NCBI GenBank assembly: GCA_004010535.1
Contig: RQYE01000005.1
Span: forward strand, 62,001 to 126,000
Direction: 5' to 3'
Origin: Coriobacteriales bacterium OH1046
Lineage (GTDB): Bacteria; Actinomycetota; Coriobacteriia; Coriobacteriales; Atopobiaceae
Length of the DNA stretch: 64,000 nt
This document shows positions 25,325-34,438 of this stretch, in pieces. A program made the position numbers and the translations under genes. The notes under the pieces are model-generated. The model worked only from the letters and a program-made list of their open reading frames with translations, had not been told where the DNA came from and ran no database searches. Numbering within the stretch: the stretch's first letter is position 1; each line of letters begins with the position of its first letter.

Positions 25325-25797
25325 GGCGATGCGATAAGATAGCGAGCGGCGTGGCGTTCGCATTCATCTTGCTCTCATCGGTCACGAGCTCCCGTGCGGG
25401 CGAGATACCGTTAACCTTCGTTCTGCTCGCGGCATGCCCGGAACGTCCTCATGAGGATTACCAAAAACTCTCTAAGCGGAGAGGCGGTCGCCGCTTTCGA
25501 TGCACGCTCGTCGCTCCCGGGAGATTCCCACTGGTAACACGCAGGACAGGAACGCCGTCGCAATTAATCCACATGGGCTCGGTAACTAAAACCCGAGATC
25601 TGGAAAGATGAGGGGCATCTCTTCATTCGAAAAGCCCCACGGGTTACCCGACGTATACGTGGCAGCAAGCACGTAGCTCGTTCGAAGAAGCCGTCATCAA
25701 GGTGCCCGTGCATGATCACGCGCCTGTGAATAGCTCGGCACCTATGAAGAGCAGTATAGTGGACGTGTAATCCTCATGCGCTATTCCCAAGGACGCT
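25325..25797. other. 473-bp gap with no recognisable gene
   Basis: No frame here has a credible start or protein similarity. The stretch is less GC-rich than its surroundings in parts (near 25560-25630) and contains a TATAGT at 25755-25760 that could be the -10 box of the Vsr gene. It may be the scar of a lost gene, possibly a cytosine methylase partner of Vsr, but no methylase motif is visible on either strand. Confidence 0.4.
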
Positions 25798-26238
25798 ATG
25801 GTTTCCGAAGCCGTACATAAGAGCATGCAAGGCAACAAGCGCTCCGACACGAGGCCCGAGTTGTTGCTGCGCGCCTTGCTTCGCTCGTCCGGACTCACCG
25901 GCTACCGGCTGCAGTGGAAGATTCCCGGACACCCCGACATCGCATGGCCCGGCAAGAAGGTCGCCCTCTTCGTCAACGGCTGCTTCTGGCATCGCTGCCC
26001 CCGTTGCAAGCTCTCGATGCCTAAATCCAACGTGGAATACTGGAGTGCGAAATTCGCCGCCAACCAGAAACGTGATCGTCGGGTGCGCGCCGAGCTTGAG
26101 GAAGCGGGCTGGATCGTCCACACGGTATGGGAGTGCGAGCTCAAGAAGAAGGCCGTCGATGCCACGGTAGCCGATCTCTTCCCCCAGCTCGCGGCAGAGC
26201 TCGGCAAAAAGCTCCGCCTCCGGGAGACCGAGGATTAG
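25798..26238 (+). CDS. vsr: Very short patch repair endonuclease (Vsr)
   Basis: A 146-aa Vsr-family endonuclease, which nicks beside T:G mismatches that arise when 5-methylcytosine deaminates. It shows SMQGNKRSDTRPELLLR at the start, the catalytic Asp47 in GHPDIAWPG, and the zinc-linked VNGCFWHRCPRC. The tail contains WIVHTVWECEL. Length is normal. AAGGA precedes the ATG. Vsr genes are usually next to a DNA cytosine methyltransferase; none is visible within the window, so this copy is an orphan or works with a distant enzyme. Confidence 0.93.
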   Translation: MVSEAVHKSMQGNKRSDTRPELLLRALLRSSGLTGYRLQWKIPGHPDIAWPGKKVALFVNGCFWHRCPRCKLSMPKSNVEYWSAKFAANQKRDRRVRAELEEAGWIVHTVWECELKKKAVDATVADLFPQLAAELGKKLRLRETED

Positions 26239-26289
26239 GCATCCTTCTCGCCTGCAAGCATGCCGATAGCAGGGTTATCGGGTCCTTCC

Positions 26290-27123
26290 CTATCGCAGGA
26301 ACGTCTTCTCGAGGAAATCTGCAAAGCCCTCCTGGCCGTTGGGAAGATCGGTCACCATGCGTGCAACGGCCTTGACCTCGTCCATACCGTTCGCCATGGC
26401 AACACCCAACCCCACGTTCGCGATCATCGATACGTCGTTGCCATGGTCGCCCACCGCGCAGACCTCATCGGACGCGATGCCCAGATATTCGCAGAGCACC
26501 TGCAGCGCACGGCCCTTCGAGACGTCGCGCTTACAGATCTCGATGCTCTCTCGTTCCGCGCGGAATGACCGCAAGCCGGGATAACTTTGGGCGACGAACG
26601 ACATCGCCTTGGGAATATCGGTCTCCCAATCGAGGAACACCACGCCGAGCTTGGCAACATCGCAGCCCATCTCACGGATCTTGCCTGCAAGATCGGCCTC
26701 AAGATTGTCACGCCACACGCGACCCTGCTCGACCCGGGCGAAGAGCTCGAAATCGTAGATGTTGCCGAAATAGGAGCTCGTATCATCGCCGAGCTGCAGG
26801 TAGATCTTGGTGTTTCGGCGTGCGAGACCATCGATGAGATCTGCCGCCACCGCATAGGGGATGAGGTTGCGCAAGCGCTCGATGCCTGCCGCATAGTCGT
26901 AGAGGATGGCTCCATTCGCCGAGATGGCGTAATCGATATCCGTGATGCCGAGCGTATCCTCGCGCAGTCGTGAGAAACCGCGTCCCGTGGCCGGCACGAG
27001 CATGATTCCCGTATCGGAAACCGCCTGCAGGGCAAGGCGCGTGCGCTCGGTCACATGCCCCATATCGTCGAGCGCTGTGCCGTCCATGTCGAAAGCCAGC
27101 AGCTTGATATGCGAGATATCCAT
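26290..27123 (-). CDS. Cof-type HAD family hydrolase
   Basis: A 277-aa sugar- or nucleotide-phosphate phosphatase-like protein of the Cof/HAD-IIB group. Motif I is AFDMDGTALDD near residue 12, motif II includes PATGRG, Lys lies in CKRDVSKGRAL and motif III/IV is CAVGDHGNDVSMI. The cap domain is of the C2 type between. The start at 27123 has GAGGGG upstream. The substrate cannot be read from sequence. It stands alone between the Vsr gene and a repeat. Confidence 0.87.
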   Translation of the reverse strand: MDISHIKLLAFDMDGTALDDMGHVTERTRLALQAVSDTGIMLVPATGRGFSRLREDTLGITDIDYAISANGAILYDYAAGIERLRNLIPYAVAADLIDGLARRNTKIYLQLGDDTSSYFGNIYDFELFARVEQGRVWRDNLEADLAGKIREMGCDVAKLGVVFLDWETDIPKAMSFVAQSYPGLRSFRAERESIEICKRDVSKGRALQVLCEYLGIASDEVCAVGDHGNDVSMIANVGLGVAMANGMDEVKAVARMVTDLPNGQEGFADFLEKTFLR

Positions 27124-27272
27124 GCCATGCCCCCTCGTTGCGCGAATCCTATCCAAATCGATTATACAAACCCCCATCTGCCTCGCGGGCATCGCGAACC
27201 ATGCGTGAATACCGTAGCCCCATCGCGCCGATAAATACGGAACAAACCATCCACCTGCGGCTTAGTAGCTAG

Positions 27273-27320
27273 CGCAGTTTCCCGCGTCGGAGAAAACTGC
27301 GGGAATCGCGAGTCACGCAG
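27273..27320. repeat. Hairpin plus diverged copy of a 24-nt repeat
   Basis: CGCAGTTT (27273-27280) pairs with AAACTGCG (27294-27301). Overlapping it, 27297-27320 is similar to the 24-nt repeat found exactly twice at 57019-57042 and 57122-57145. The hairpin lies between the HAD gene start and the rsmI stop. It may be a small dispersed palindromic element, or a terminator for rsmI. Confidence 0.5.
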
Positions 27321-27402
27321 TCTGCCGATGCGGGTTGATGCGGATCGGTGCGAAATCGGCAAGCCGCACAGTCGACGCCACGGATACCGCAACTGCCCTC
27401 CC

Positions 27403-28233
27403 CTACTGCGCAAGCTCCAGCACGCGGGTGTAGACATCGCTGCGAGCCCGACCATATGCACGCGACAAGCGCTTCGCCAGCGCGCTCTTGGCCTCTCCCT
27501 TTGCAAGGCCGGCACGGATCGCCTCGTCGAGCGGAACCTGCGGCGGAGCGGTCGCCCGCTCGGAGCCATCGCCCTCCTCCACGCAGACGACGCACTCGCC
27601 GCGCAGCTCCCCGCGTTCCGAAAGCACCTCCGCAAGCTCGGCGGCGCTTCCCCGGAGCAGCTCCTCATGGAGCTTGGTGAGCTCGCGGGCAAGGGCTACG
27701 CGGCGTGCGGGCATGAGCGCGGCAATGCGCGCCAGCGTATCGACGACGCGTTTGGGAGACTCGAAGAGCACGAATGTCGCCCCCATAGCGCGCAGCCATT
27801 CCAAGCGCTCGCGAGCAGGGCCCGCCTTGCGCGGCAGGAATCCCTCGAAGAAGAAGCGCCCGCTCGCAAGACCCGAACGGGCCAGGGCGGACAACACCGC
27901 CGACGGACCGGGAACGACCTCCACGGGAAGCGCGGCATCCAGCACGGCATCCACGAGACGCTGCCCGGGATCCGCGATGCAGGGCATGCCCGCATCGCTC
28001 ACGAAGGCGATCCTCTCGCCTGCTGCAAGGCGCTCAAGCAGCTCGGGAATGCGATCCCCGATCACGTTCTCGTCGCAGCGCATCAGCGGCACGCGGACAT
28101 CGAAGCGCGCAAGCAGCTTGGAGGTGACGCGCGTGTCCTCGCAACACACGAGATCGGCACGCGACAGCGTCTCCACGAGACGCGGCGAGGCATCCGCGAG
28201 GTTGCCGATAGGCGTGCCGCAGATGGAGAGCAT
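27403..28233 (-). CDS. rsmI: 16S rRNA 2'-O-ribose methyltransferase RsmI (C1402)
   Basis: A 276-aa tetrapyrrole-methylase-fold protein. It has the RsmI signature START: GTPIGNLADASPRL, then CEDTRVTSKLL, and SDAGMPCIADPG, VVPGPSAVLSAL and FEGFLPRK. It methylates the ribose of C1402 in 16S rRNA using SAM. Length is typical (about 280). The gene follows queD by 5 bases on the minus strand and continues a housekeeping run reaching back to topA. Confidence 0.95.
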   Translation of the reverse strand: MLSICGTPIGNLADASPRLVETLSRADLVCCEDTRVTSKLLARFDVRVPLMRCDENVIGDRIPELLERLAAGERIAFVSDAGMPCIADPGQRLVDAVLDAALPVEVVPGPSAVLSALARSGLASGRFFFEGFLPRKAGPARERLEWLRAMGATFVLFESPKRVVDTLARIAALMPARRVALARELTKLHEELLRGSAAELAEVLSERGELRGECVVCVEEGDGSERATAPPQVPLDEAIRAGLAKGEAKSALAKRLSRAYGRARSDVYTRVLELAQ

Positions 28234-28238
28234 AGCGC

Positions 28239-28664
28239 CTAGCCGCCCACGTAGTAGCTTGCGCAGTTGTTGGGCGTCTCATACAGGTCGATCTGGCAGA
28301 CGGGCAGGCCGTCCCCGATGAGGCGCTCCGCGAAGTGGCGCGCGAGGTTCTCTGCGGTCGTGCGGAACGGAAGCATCTTGAGGGAGAACCCCTCGCCCTC
28401 GAGCGCCTCCACGGTGGCGGGCTTGAGCGAGCCCTCCTCTACGAGGAACGTATGGTCGAACTCGCTGCAGAGCAAGCGCACCTTGCTTTTGAATACACCG
28501 AAATCGAGCACCATGCCGCGCATGGCGCCCTCGCTTTGGAGATCTTCCTGGGCAAGATAGGCCACGACGCGCCAGCGATGGCCGTGCAGGTTCTCGCACG
28601 CACCATAGTAATCGGTCAGGAAGTGGGCGGAGTCGAACGCGCCCTCGGTCTTGAGTCCGAACAT
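28239..28664 (-). CDS. queD: 6-carboxytetrahydropterin synthase (QueD family)
   Basis: A 141-aa member of the 6-pyruvoyl-tetrahydropterin synthase family. Zinc ligands are His14, His27 and His29 (FDSAHF and NLHGHRW), with the catalytic Cys23 just before. The C-terminal TPNNCASYYV supplies the conserved Glu/pterin-binding end. It makes 6-carboxytetrahydropterin in queuosine/7-deazaguanine synthesis. No other queuosine genes are adjacent. It lies between rsmI and the PSP1 gene with gaps under 10 bases. Confidence 0.9.
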   Translation of the reverse strand: MFGLKTEGAFDSAHFLTDYYGACENLHGHRWRVVAYLAQEDLQSEGAMRGMVLDFGVFKSKVRLLCSEFDHTFLVEEGSLKPATVEALEGEGFSLKMLPFRTTAENLARHFAERLIGDGLPVCQIDLYETPNNCASYYVGG

Positions 28665-28673
28665 CGTATCCTC

Positions 28674-30125
28674 CTATTCGGAAGCCTGCTCCCCCGAGCC
28701 CCCCTGGTCGCCCTTGCCCCCGCGACCACGTCCGCCGCGGCGGCGCGGCCGCTTCTTCGCAGAAGGCGCATCGTCGCTCCCGCCGGCTTCGGGCGCGGGC
28801 GCGGCGGCGCGGCGCGGAGAACCGCCCTTGTCACCGGGCTTGCGGGAACGCTTCGCCGCAGGAGCTGCGGCGGCAGGAGACTCGCCGGCAGTCCTGCCGG
28901 GAGCCGCCGACGCCTCCGAGATGCCCTCGGGGCTCTTGTGGCGCCTGCGGCGCCGGCCGGTGGCTGCGAGGTCGTTCGCATCCTTCTCGGGCTCACGGTC
29001 GGCGGCTTCCGCCGTCGCGGCCTTCTTGCGGCGCCTACGCGATGCGGGCTGGGCGGCATCTTTACCGGACGTTGCGGCTTCGCCATCGGACTCGGTAACC
29101 GTGTACCCCGCAGAGCGCGCACGGCGACGCGGTTTGGGTTCGATGAAGATATCCGAGCTGTCGAAGGGCTCCTCCTCGAGCACGCCCATCTTGCGATCGA
29201 GCTCGGCCAGCGCCATCTGCACATCGGGTGAGTTCAGGCGCTCGAGGACCTCTCGGGCAACGGTATCGGGCCTGCAGGCGCATCCCAGCTCCTCGCTCTT
29301 CCTGACCGCAGTCTCGGAAGCCGTCATATCCGCAAGCGCGACGCGGATGATCTTGCCGTTCTCGAGACGCAGCGCGATCTGCTCCTTGGGGGTATCGTAC
29401 TCGATGATCTTCCCCATGCCGAGCGGCGTCTCGATGATGGCATTGCGCTTGGGTGCGCGGCTCTTGAAATCGCGGTAGGCCTCGAACTCGTAGCGCAAAC
29501 AGCACATGAGGCGGCCGCATGCCCCGGAGATCTTGGCGGAATTCAAGGGCAGGTCCTGCTCCTTCGCCATGCGGATGGACACCGGCTCGAAGACGGGGCC
29601 GAAACGCGCGCAGCAGAGCTCTTGGCCGCAGTGGCCGTAGCCGCCGATATGGGCCGATTCCTCGCGCACGCCGATCTGGCGCATGTCGACCCGCGCGTGC
29701 AGCTCGTGGGAAAGCTCGCGTACCAGCTGGCGGAAATCCACGCGGTCCTCGGCTGCGAAATAGCACACGACCTTGCCGCCGTCGAACAGGTACTCGACCC
29801 CCACGGGTTTCATATCGAGCCCGCAGCCGGAGATGCACCGGCGGAAGACGGGCATGGCCTCATCGCCCTTGCGTGCGAGCTCCTCGGCCCGGGCAAGATC
29901 CTCGTCGGATGCCACGCGCATGAGCTGCTTCAGGCTCGCACCGTCGGTCATCGACGAGAACTCCTTATCGGAGACCTCGCGGGCCTCGCCGGTGACGAGG
30001 CCGATCTCGGTGCCGCGCTCGGTGGAGCAGATGACATGGTCCCCCTCGACGGCACCCGTCTCGACCGGGTCGAACCACAGATCGCGCGAGGCATAGGCGA
30101 AACGGATCGGGATTATCGTGGGCAT
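28674..30125 (-). CDS. ricT: PSP1/RicT (YaaT)-type protein with long basic tail
   Basis: A 483-aa protein. Residues 1 to about 275 are a PSP1 domain with the family cysteines in GYGHCGQELCCARFG and SGACGRLMCCLRYE. In Bacillus the homologue YaaT/RicT forms an iron-sulfur complex that modulates RNase Y. It always sits next to holB and tmk, as here: the start overlaps the holB end by 13 bases. Residues about 325-483 form an unusual low-complexity tail rich in Lys, Arg, Ala and Pro, ending in an RGG-like RRRGGRGRGG segment. Usual family length is about 280, so the tail is an addition suited to RNA binding. Confidence 0.88.
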   Translation of the reverse strand: MPTIIPIRFAYASRDLWFDPVETGAVEGDHVICSTERGTEIGLVTGEAREVSDKEFSSMTDGASLKQLMRVASDEDLARAEELARKGDEAMPVFRRCISGCGLDMKPVGVEYLFDGGKVVCYFAAEDRVDFRQLVRELSHELHARVDMRQIGVREESAHIGGYGHCGQELCCARFGPVFEPVSIRMAKEQDLPLNSAKISGACGRLMCCLRYEFEAYRDFKSRAPKRNAIIETPLGMGKIIEYDTPKEQIALRLENGKIIRVALADMTASETAVRKSEELGCACRPDTVAREVLERLNSPDVQMALAELDRKMGVLEEEPFDSSDIFIEPKPRRRARSAGYTVTESDGEAATSGKDAAQPASRRRRKKAATAEAADREPEKDANDLAATGRRRRRHKSPEGISEASAAPGRTAGESPAAAAPAAKRSRKPGDKGGSPRRAAAPAPEAGGSDDAPSAKKRPRRRGGRGRGGKGDQGGSGEQASE

Positions 30126-31240
30126 TCAAGCGCCTCCTTTATGGAAAGCAGCCAATCCTCGAGGACCAGCTGCGGCGAAACATGCGCATCGAGTTTTCGC
30201 GCGGCGTCGGCGCAGCATCCCAACGCCCCTATGACGCTCTCCGTGCACGTGCGCGCGGCGGTGCGGGCGATGCTGTCGGAGGCGTCCTCGTTGACGATGT
30301 CCTCATCGATCCTGCTGCAGCAGATGAGGATATCGCGCAGGATGGACTCGCCGGCTGAGAGGATCTCCGTCATCCCCGCGCGCTCACGGGCTGTGAGCGC
30401 GCGTTTGTTGGCGTCCTCCATGCTGCGCAGGGCGTTTGCCGACAAGAACTCCCCGGCGATCTCGACCTTCTCCTTCTGGGCTTCGCGCACATCCTCGAGG
30501 GGCACGCGCGCGGCCTCGGCAAGGTCTTTGGCGGCAAGCAGCACATCCCAAGCGTCGTAGTCGAGGATGCCTCCCAAGGTGCGGACGACCTTGCGGCGCA
30601 CGTCGCGACGCGATGGGGAATTGAGGAAGTCGCTCGCCTCGCGCGGCGTGTGCACGATGGCAAGGGCGAGGCGGGCCTCCCATGCCCGGGCACCCGTAGC
30701 GCGCGTGACGGAGGCTTGGGCGACCTCCGGGGCGACCACGCGGAAAGGCACGATCTGGCACCGCGAGACGATCGTCGGAAGCACCGATTCGGCCGAGGGC
30801 GCGATGAGGATGAACACCACGTTGGCAGGCGGCTCCTCGATGGTCTTGAGCAGTGCATTGGCCGATGATTCGCGCAGCGTGTCGGCACGGTCGATCACAT
30901 AGACCTTGCGCGCAGCACGTATCGGCGCGCGGATGCTGTCGTCGATGAGCTCGCGGATCTGCTCCACACGGTAGCCCGAGACACCGCTCGGCTCTAGGAA
31001 ACGCACGTCGGCATGGGTGCGATGCGCCACGCGGCGGCATTCGTCGCAGTCGGCGTCTCCCCCGTTGGGGCAGACGAGGCACTGCGCCAGAGCTTGGGCG
31101 GCCTCCTGCATGCCGCTCCCGGGCGCGCCCGTGAAGAGATAGGCATGGCCCACGCCGCCGGCGACCGCAGACGCCAGAAAGCTCTGCACGCGCGGCTGGT
31201 CGGAGAGGGGCTCGAGGGCTGTCGGGATGCGCTCATCCAT
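30113..31240 (-). CDS. holB: DNA polymerase III subunit delta'
   Basis: A 375-aa clamp-loader subunit. The N-terminal AAA+ part has a degenerate P-loop (FTGAPGSGMQEA, lacking the Lys), as expected for delta'. The zinc module is CLVCPNGGDADCDEC. Further motifs are YVIDRADTL, SANALLKTIEEPP and SRCQIVPF. The long C-terminus is helical. The ATG at 31240 overlaps the tmk stop (TGATG), which fixes the start against the long upstream frame. The tmk-holB-ricT order is a conserved operon. Confidence 0.92.
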   Translation of the reverse strand: MDERIPTALEPLSDQPRVQSFLASAVAGGVGHAYLFTGAPGSGMQEAAQALAQCLVCPNGGDADCDECRRVAHRTHADVRFLEPSGVSGYRVEQIRELIDDSIRAPIRAARKVYVIDRADTLRESSANALLKTIEEPPANVVFILIAPSAESVLPTIVSRCQIVPFRVVAPEVAQASVTRATGARAWEARLALAIVHTPREASDFLNSPSRRDVRRKVVRTLGGILDYDAWDVLLAAKDLAEAARVPLEDVREAQKEKVEIAGEFLSANALRSMEDANKRALTARERAGMTEILSAGESILRDILICCSRIDEDIVNEDASDSIARTAARTCTESVIGALGCCADAARKLDAHVSPQLVLEDWLLSIKEALECPR

Positions 31241-31893
31241 CAGAGGGCGCCCTCCGCGAGCTCGGGGAGAAGGTCGAGCAGCTCCCCGCGCATACGGGCA
31301 TAGACCTCGACCTTCTCGCCATGGCCGTCGACCACGCGCACGCGGTCGGGCTCCTCGGTGGAAAGGCGCAGGTAACCGTGGCGCACACGGGCTTGGAAGG
31401 GCTCTCCGTCGAGTTCCATGCGATCGATGCCATGGCGGGTCGCACGCTCGAAGGACTCGTCGACCTCGAGGTCGAATACGATGGTGCGGTCGGGTACGAG
31501 CCCGCAGCTGCCCATCTTGTTGGCCCGGCGGACGAGGTCCTCGTCGAGGCCGCGACCGACAGCCTGGTAGGCGAAGGTGGAATCGTAGTAGCGGTCGCAC
31601 ACGACCACGGCCCCGCGCTCGAGCGCCGGCAGGATGACCTCGCACGTGAGCTGGGCGCGCGCGGCTTCGAAGAGCATCAGCTCGCATTCGGGTGCCATGT
31701 CCGCGGCCTCGGGGTCGAGCAGGATCGTGCGGATACGCTCGGAGATTCCGGTGCCGCCGGGATCGCGCAACGATACCACCTCGCGGCCTTTGGACACGAG
31801 CTCCTCGGCGAGCATACGGCCCTTGGTGGACTTGCCGCAACCGTCCATCCCCTCGAGGGTGATGAAGACGCCCTGTCTAACCCGCGCATCCAT
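31240..31893 (-). CDS. tmk: Thymidylate kinase
   Basis: A 217-aa kinase that makes dTDP from dTMP. The P-loop is EGMDGCGKSTKG near residue 14, the DR(Y/H) motif is CDRYYDSTFAYQ, and RDPGGTGISE gives the dTMP-binding DPG loop (DPG rather than the EPG of many homologues). Length is normal. The start overlaps the topA stop by one base. It supplies dTTP for replication and is co-transcribed with topA and holB. Confidence 0.94.
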   Translation of the reverse strand: MDARVRQGVFITLEGMDGCGKSTKGRMLAEELVSKGREVVSLRDPGGTGISERIRTILLDPEAADMAPECELMLFEAARAQLTCEVILPALERGAVVVCDRYYDSTFAYQAVGRGLDEDLVRRANKMGSCGLVPDRTIVFDLEVDESFERATRHGIDRMELDGEPFQARVRHGYLRLSTEEPDRVRVVDGHGEKVEVYARMRGELLDLLPELAEGAL

Positions 31894-34412
31894 TACTTCT
31901 CACCAGGCTTTGCACGGGAGCTGCGTGCGGACTTCGCCGTGCGTCCCCGGCGCCCGCGGGAGGAACCCTTGGCCTTGGCCTCCCCCTTGGCGGGACAGTC
32001 CATGTTGACGCAGAACTTCCACGGGCCGCGCGCTGTGACGACCTGCACCATGGGCGCCCCGCATGCGGGGCAGATCTCCCCGGTGCTGGAGAGCTTCCCG
32101 CGCTGGGGCAGCGGGTAACTCACGCCGCAGAGGTCGTAGTTGGTGCAGCGGATGAAACGCTTGCCGCTCTTCTCGCTCTTGTGGGCTATGAGCTGGCCGA
32201 AACGGCCCTGTTCGGCGCACACCGAGCACTCCCCCACCTTGATATCGGGCTCCCGGTTGGTGGGGCAGGCGGGATTGACGCAGGTCTCGTAGGCGGCAGC
32301 GCGGAACGGGCGCACCTTCACGCGCGGGGCGCCGCATTCCGGGCACACGCCCTGCTCGCCTTCGATGGGCTCGAGCTTGCCCTGCGGAACGGGATAGGTC
32401 ACCTCGCATGCGGGCCAGCCCATGCAGCCGATGAAGCTTCCCCGGGTCTTGGCGGAGTTCTTGATCACGAGATCCTTGCCGCACGTGGGACAGACGCCCA
32501 CCTTGGCATCGGCGGTGACGGCATCGGAGATGGCGTTGCCCAGATCCTCCCTGTGGTCGATGAGCACGTCCATGATGCCGGCAAGCAGCGCGCGCGAGTG
32601 CGCCACGACAGCATCTTGGGTATCGGCTCCCTCGGCCACGCTGTTCATGTCCGCCTCGAGCTCGGCCGTCATGTCGGGCGAGGTGATGCGGGGCGCGAAC
32701 GACATGAGGGCATCGATGACGGCCATCCCCAGCCGGCTCGGCTCGATGGGATCGTTCTTGAGGTATTTCACCGTGTAAAGGCGCTCGATGATGGAGGCGC
32801 GGGTCGACTTGGTGCCCAAGCCCCTGCGTTCCATCTCCTGGATGAGGTGGCCTTGGCTGTAGCGCGCGGGCGGCTCGGTCTGCTTGGCGACGAGCTCCAT
32901 AGCGCGCACGGAGAGCCTATCGCCTTCGCTCAGCTCGGGAAGCTGCTCGTCTTTGCGCATGCCGTAGGGATAGATCTCGCGGAAGCCGGGCTTCACGACC
33001 ACGTTGCCGCTTGCCACGAAGGGCTCGCCCTCCACATCGACCATGACCTTGGTGCCCTCGATCACGGCGGCATCCATGAGCGTGGCGAGGAAACGGCGGG
33101 CGATGAGGTTGTAGAGCTTCCACTCGGCGGGTTGGAGCTTCTCGGGATCAGCAGCTGCCGTGGGGTAGATGGGCGGATGGTCAGTGGTCTGCTGCTTGCC
33201 GCGCGTGGGATGGAGCCTCCCGACGGCAAGGAGCTTCTTGCACACAGGAGCGTACTGCGGTACTGCGGAGAGAGTCTTCACGCAATCCTTGAGATCAAGG
33301 GATGCGGGATAGACCGTGTTGTCGACGCGCGGATAGGAGATGAGGCCCTCCATATAGAGGCTCTCGGCGAGGCGCATGGTGCGCGCGGGAGAGAGGCCCT
33401 CGGCAGCGGCTGCAGCCTGCAACGACGTGGTGTTGAAGGGTGCCGGCGCCGCCTGCCTGCGGCTCTTGCGCTCCACGCCCGTCACACTACCCCCATCGGC
33501 CTCGGCCACGCGTTGGAAAGCGGCTTCCGCCTGCCCGGCATCCTTGAAGCGACCGGCGGCATGGCCGATCTTGAAGGCGTCGGCTCCCTTGGTGGCCTCC
33601 CCCGAGATGACCCAGTAGTCCTCGGGCACGAAGGCGAGGCGCTCGCGTTCGCGCTCGACCACGAGGGCCAGCGTGGGCGTCTGCACGCGTCCGGCGGAGC
33701 GCACGTTGCCGAAACCGCCGTAACGGGCCATGGTGAGATAGCGCGTGAGGACGGCACCCCAGATGAGATCGATGTACTGGCGGCTCTCGCCGGCATCTGC
33801 CAGATTCTGGTCGAGATCCACGAGATGCGCGAAAGCGTGGTCGATCTCGGCCTTGGTGAAGGCGGAGTAGCGCGCGCGGTAGGCGGGCAGGCCGGGGTTG
33901 GCGGCGAGCACCTGGCGCAGGGCATCCGAGCCGATGAGCTCGCCCTCGCGGTCGAAGTCGGTGCCGATGATGACCCGGTCGGCCTTCTTGGCGAGGTTCT
34001 TGAGCGAGCGGATGATCTCCTTCTCGGCAGGGTTCTTCTCGATGGGAGCCCACACGAGGTAGGGCAGGCTCGCGACCTTCCAGCTCTTGATGTCGATGCC
34101 GTCGGCCAGATAAGGTTTGCGGCGGCTGGGATAGGGCGGACGCGCCAATCCGTCGGGAATATCGGCAGGCAGGATCCCGCCATCGGACGAGGCCGCGAAC
34201 CAGCCCTGCTCGCCGTCGAACTTGAGCTCGGAGGGGAAGTCGGGTTCGAGGATGTGGCCGCGCAAGCCGATGGCCACGTACTCCTCGCCATCCTTCTTGA
34301 AACGGTAGACAGGCGTGTTGTAGACCTTGTCCGACGCGGGTTTCCCCGCATCGGACAGAAGGCGCGCGATCTGGGCTGCAGCGTCGTTTTTCTCGGTGAC
34401 GATGAGATTCAA
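31893..34412 (-). CDS. topA: Type IA DNA topoisomerase (TopA), archaeal-like N-terminus
   Basis: An 839-aa type IA topoisomerase. The Toprim domain begins LIVTEKNDAAAQIARLLS, with the metal site IIGTDFDREGELIG. The catalytic tyrosine is in GLISYPRVDN. The last 250 residues contain three to four CxxC zinc modules (CPTCGKDLV, CPECGAPRV, CPACGAPMV) and a basic tail. Bacterial TopA normally starts with a V-E-S-P-A-K-A segment; TEKN-x-A is the archaeal form. It relaxes negative supercoils. GTP-independent. It heads the topA-tmk-holB-ricT operon, 27 bases downstream of tatC. Confidence 0.93.
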   Translation of the reverse strand: MNLIVTEKNDAAAQIARLLSDAGKPASDKVYNTPVYRFKKDGEEYVAIGLRGHILEPDFPSELKFDGEQGWFAASSDGGILPADIPDGLARPPYPSRRKPYLADGIDIKSWKVASLPYLVWAPIEKNPAEKEIIRSLKNLAKKADRVIIGTDFDREGELIGSDALRQVLAANPGLPAYRARYSAFTKAEIDHAFAHLVDLDQNLADAGESRQYIDLIWGAVLTRYLTMARYGGFGNVRSAGRVQTPTLALVVERERERLAFVPEDYWVISGEATKGADAFKIGHAAGRFKDAGQAEAAFQRVAEADGGSVTGVERKSRRQAAPAPFNTTSLQAAAAAEGLSPARTMRLAESLYMEGLISYPRVDNTVYPASLDLKDCVKTLSAVPQYAPVCKKLLAVGRLHPTRGKQQTTDHPPIYPTAAADPEKLQPAEWKLYNLIARRFLATLMDAAVIEGTKVMVDVEGEPFVASGNVVVKPGFREIYPYGMRKDEQLPELSEGDRLSVRAMELVAKQTEPPARYSQGHLIQEMERRGLGTKSTRASIIERLYTVKYLKNDPIEPSRLGMAVIDALMSFAPRITSPDMTAELEADMNSVAEGADTQDAVVAHSRALLAGIMDVLIDHREDLGNAISDAVTADAKVGVCPTCGKDLVIKNSAKTRGSFIGCMGWPACEVTYPVPQGKLEPIEGEQGVCPECGAPRVKVRPFRAAAYETCVNPACPTNREPDIKVGECSVCAEQGRFGQLIAHKSEKSGKRFIRCTNYDLCGVSYPLPQRGKLSSTGEICPACGAPMVQVVTARGPWKFCVNMDCPAKGEAKAKGSSRGRRGRTAKSARSSRAKPGEK

Positions 34413-34438
34413 GGCCGATCCTTATCTCGCTATGCGGT

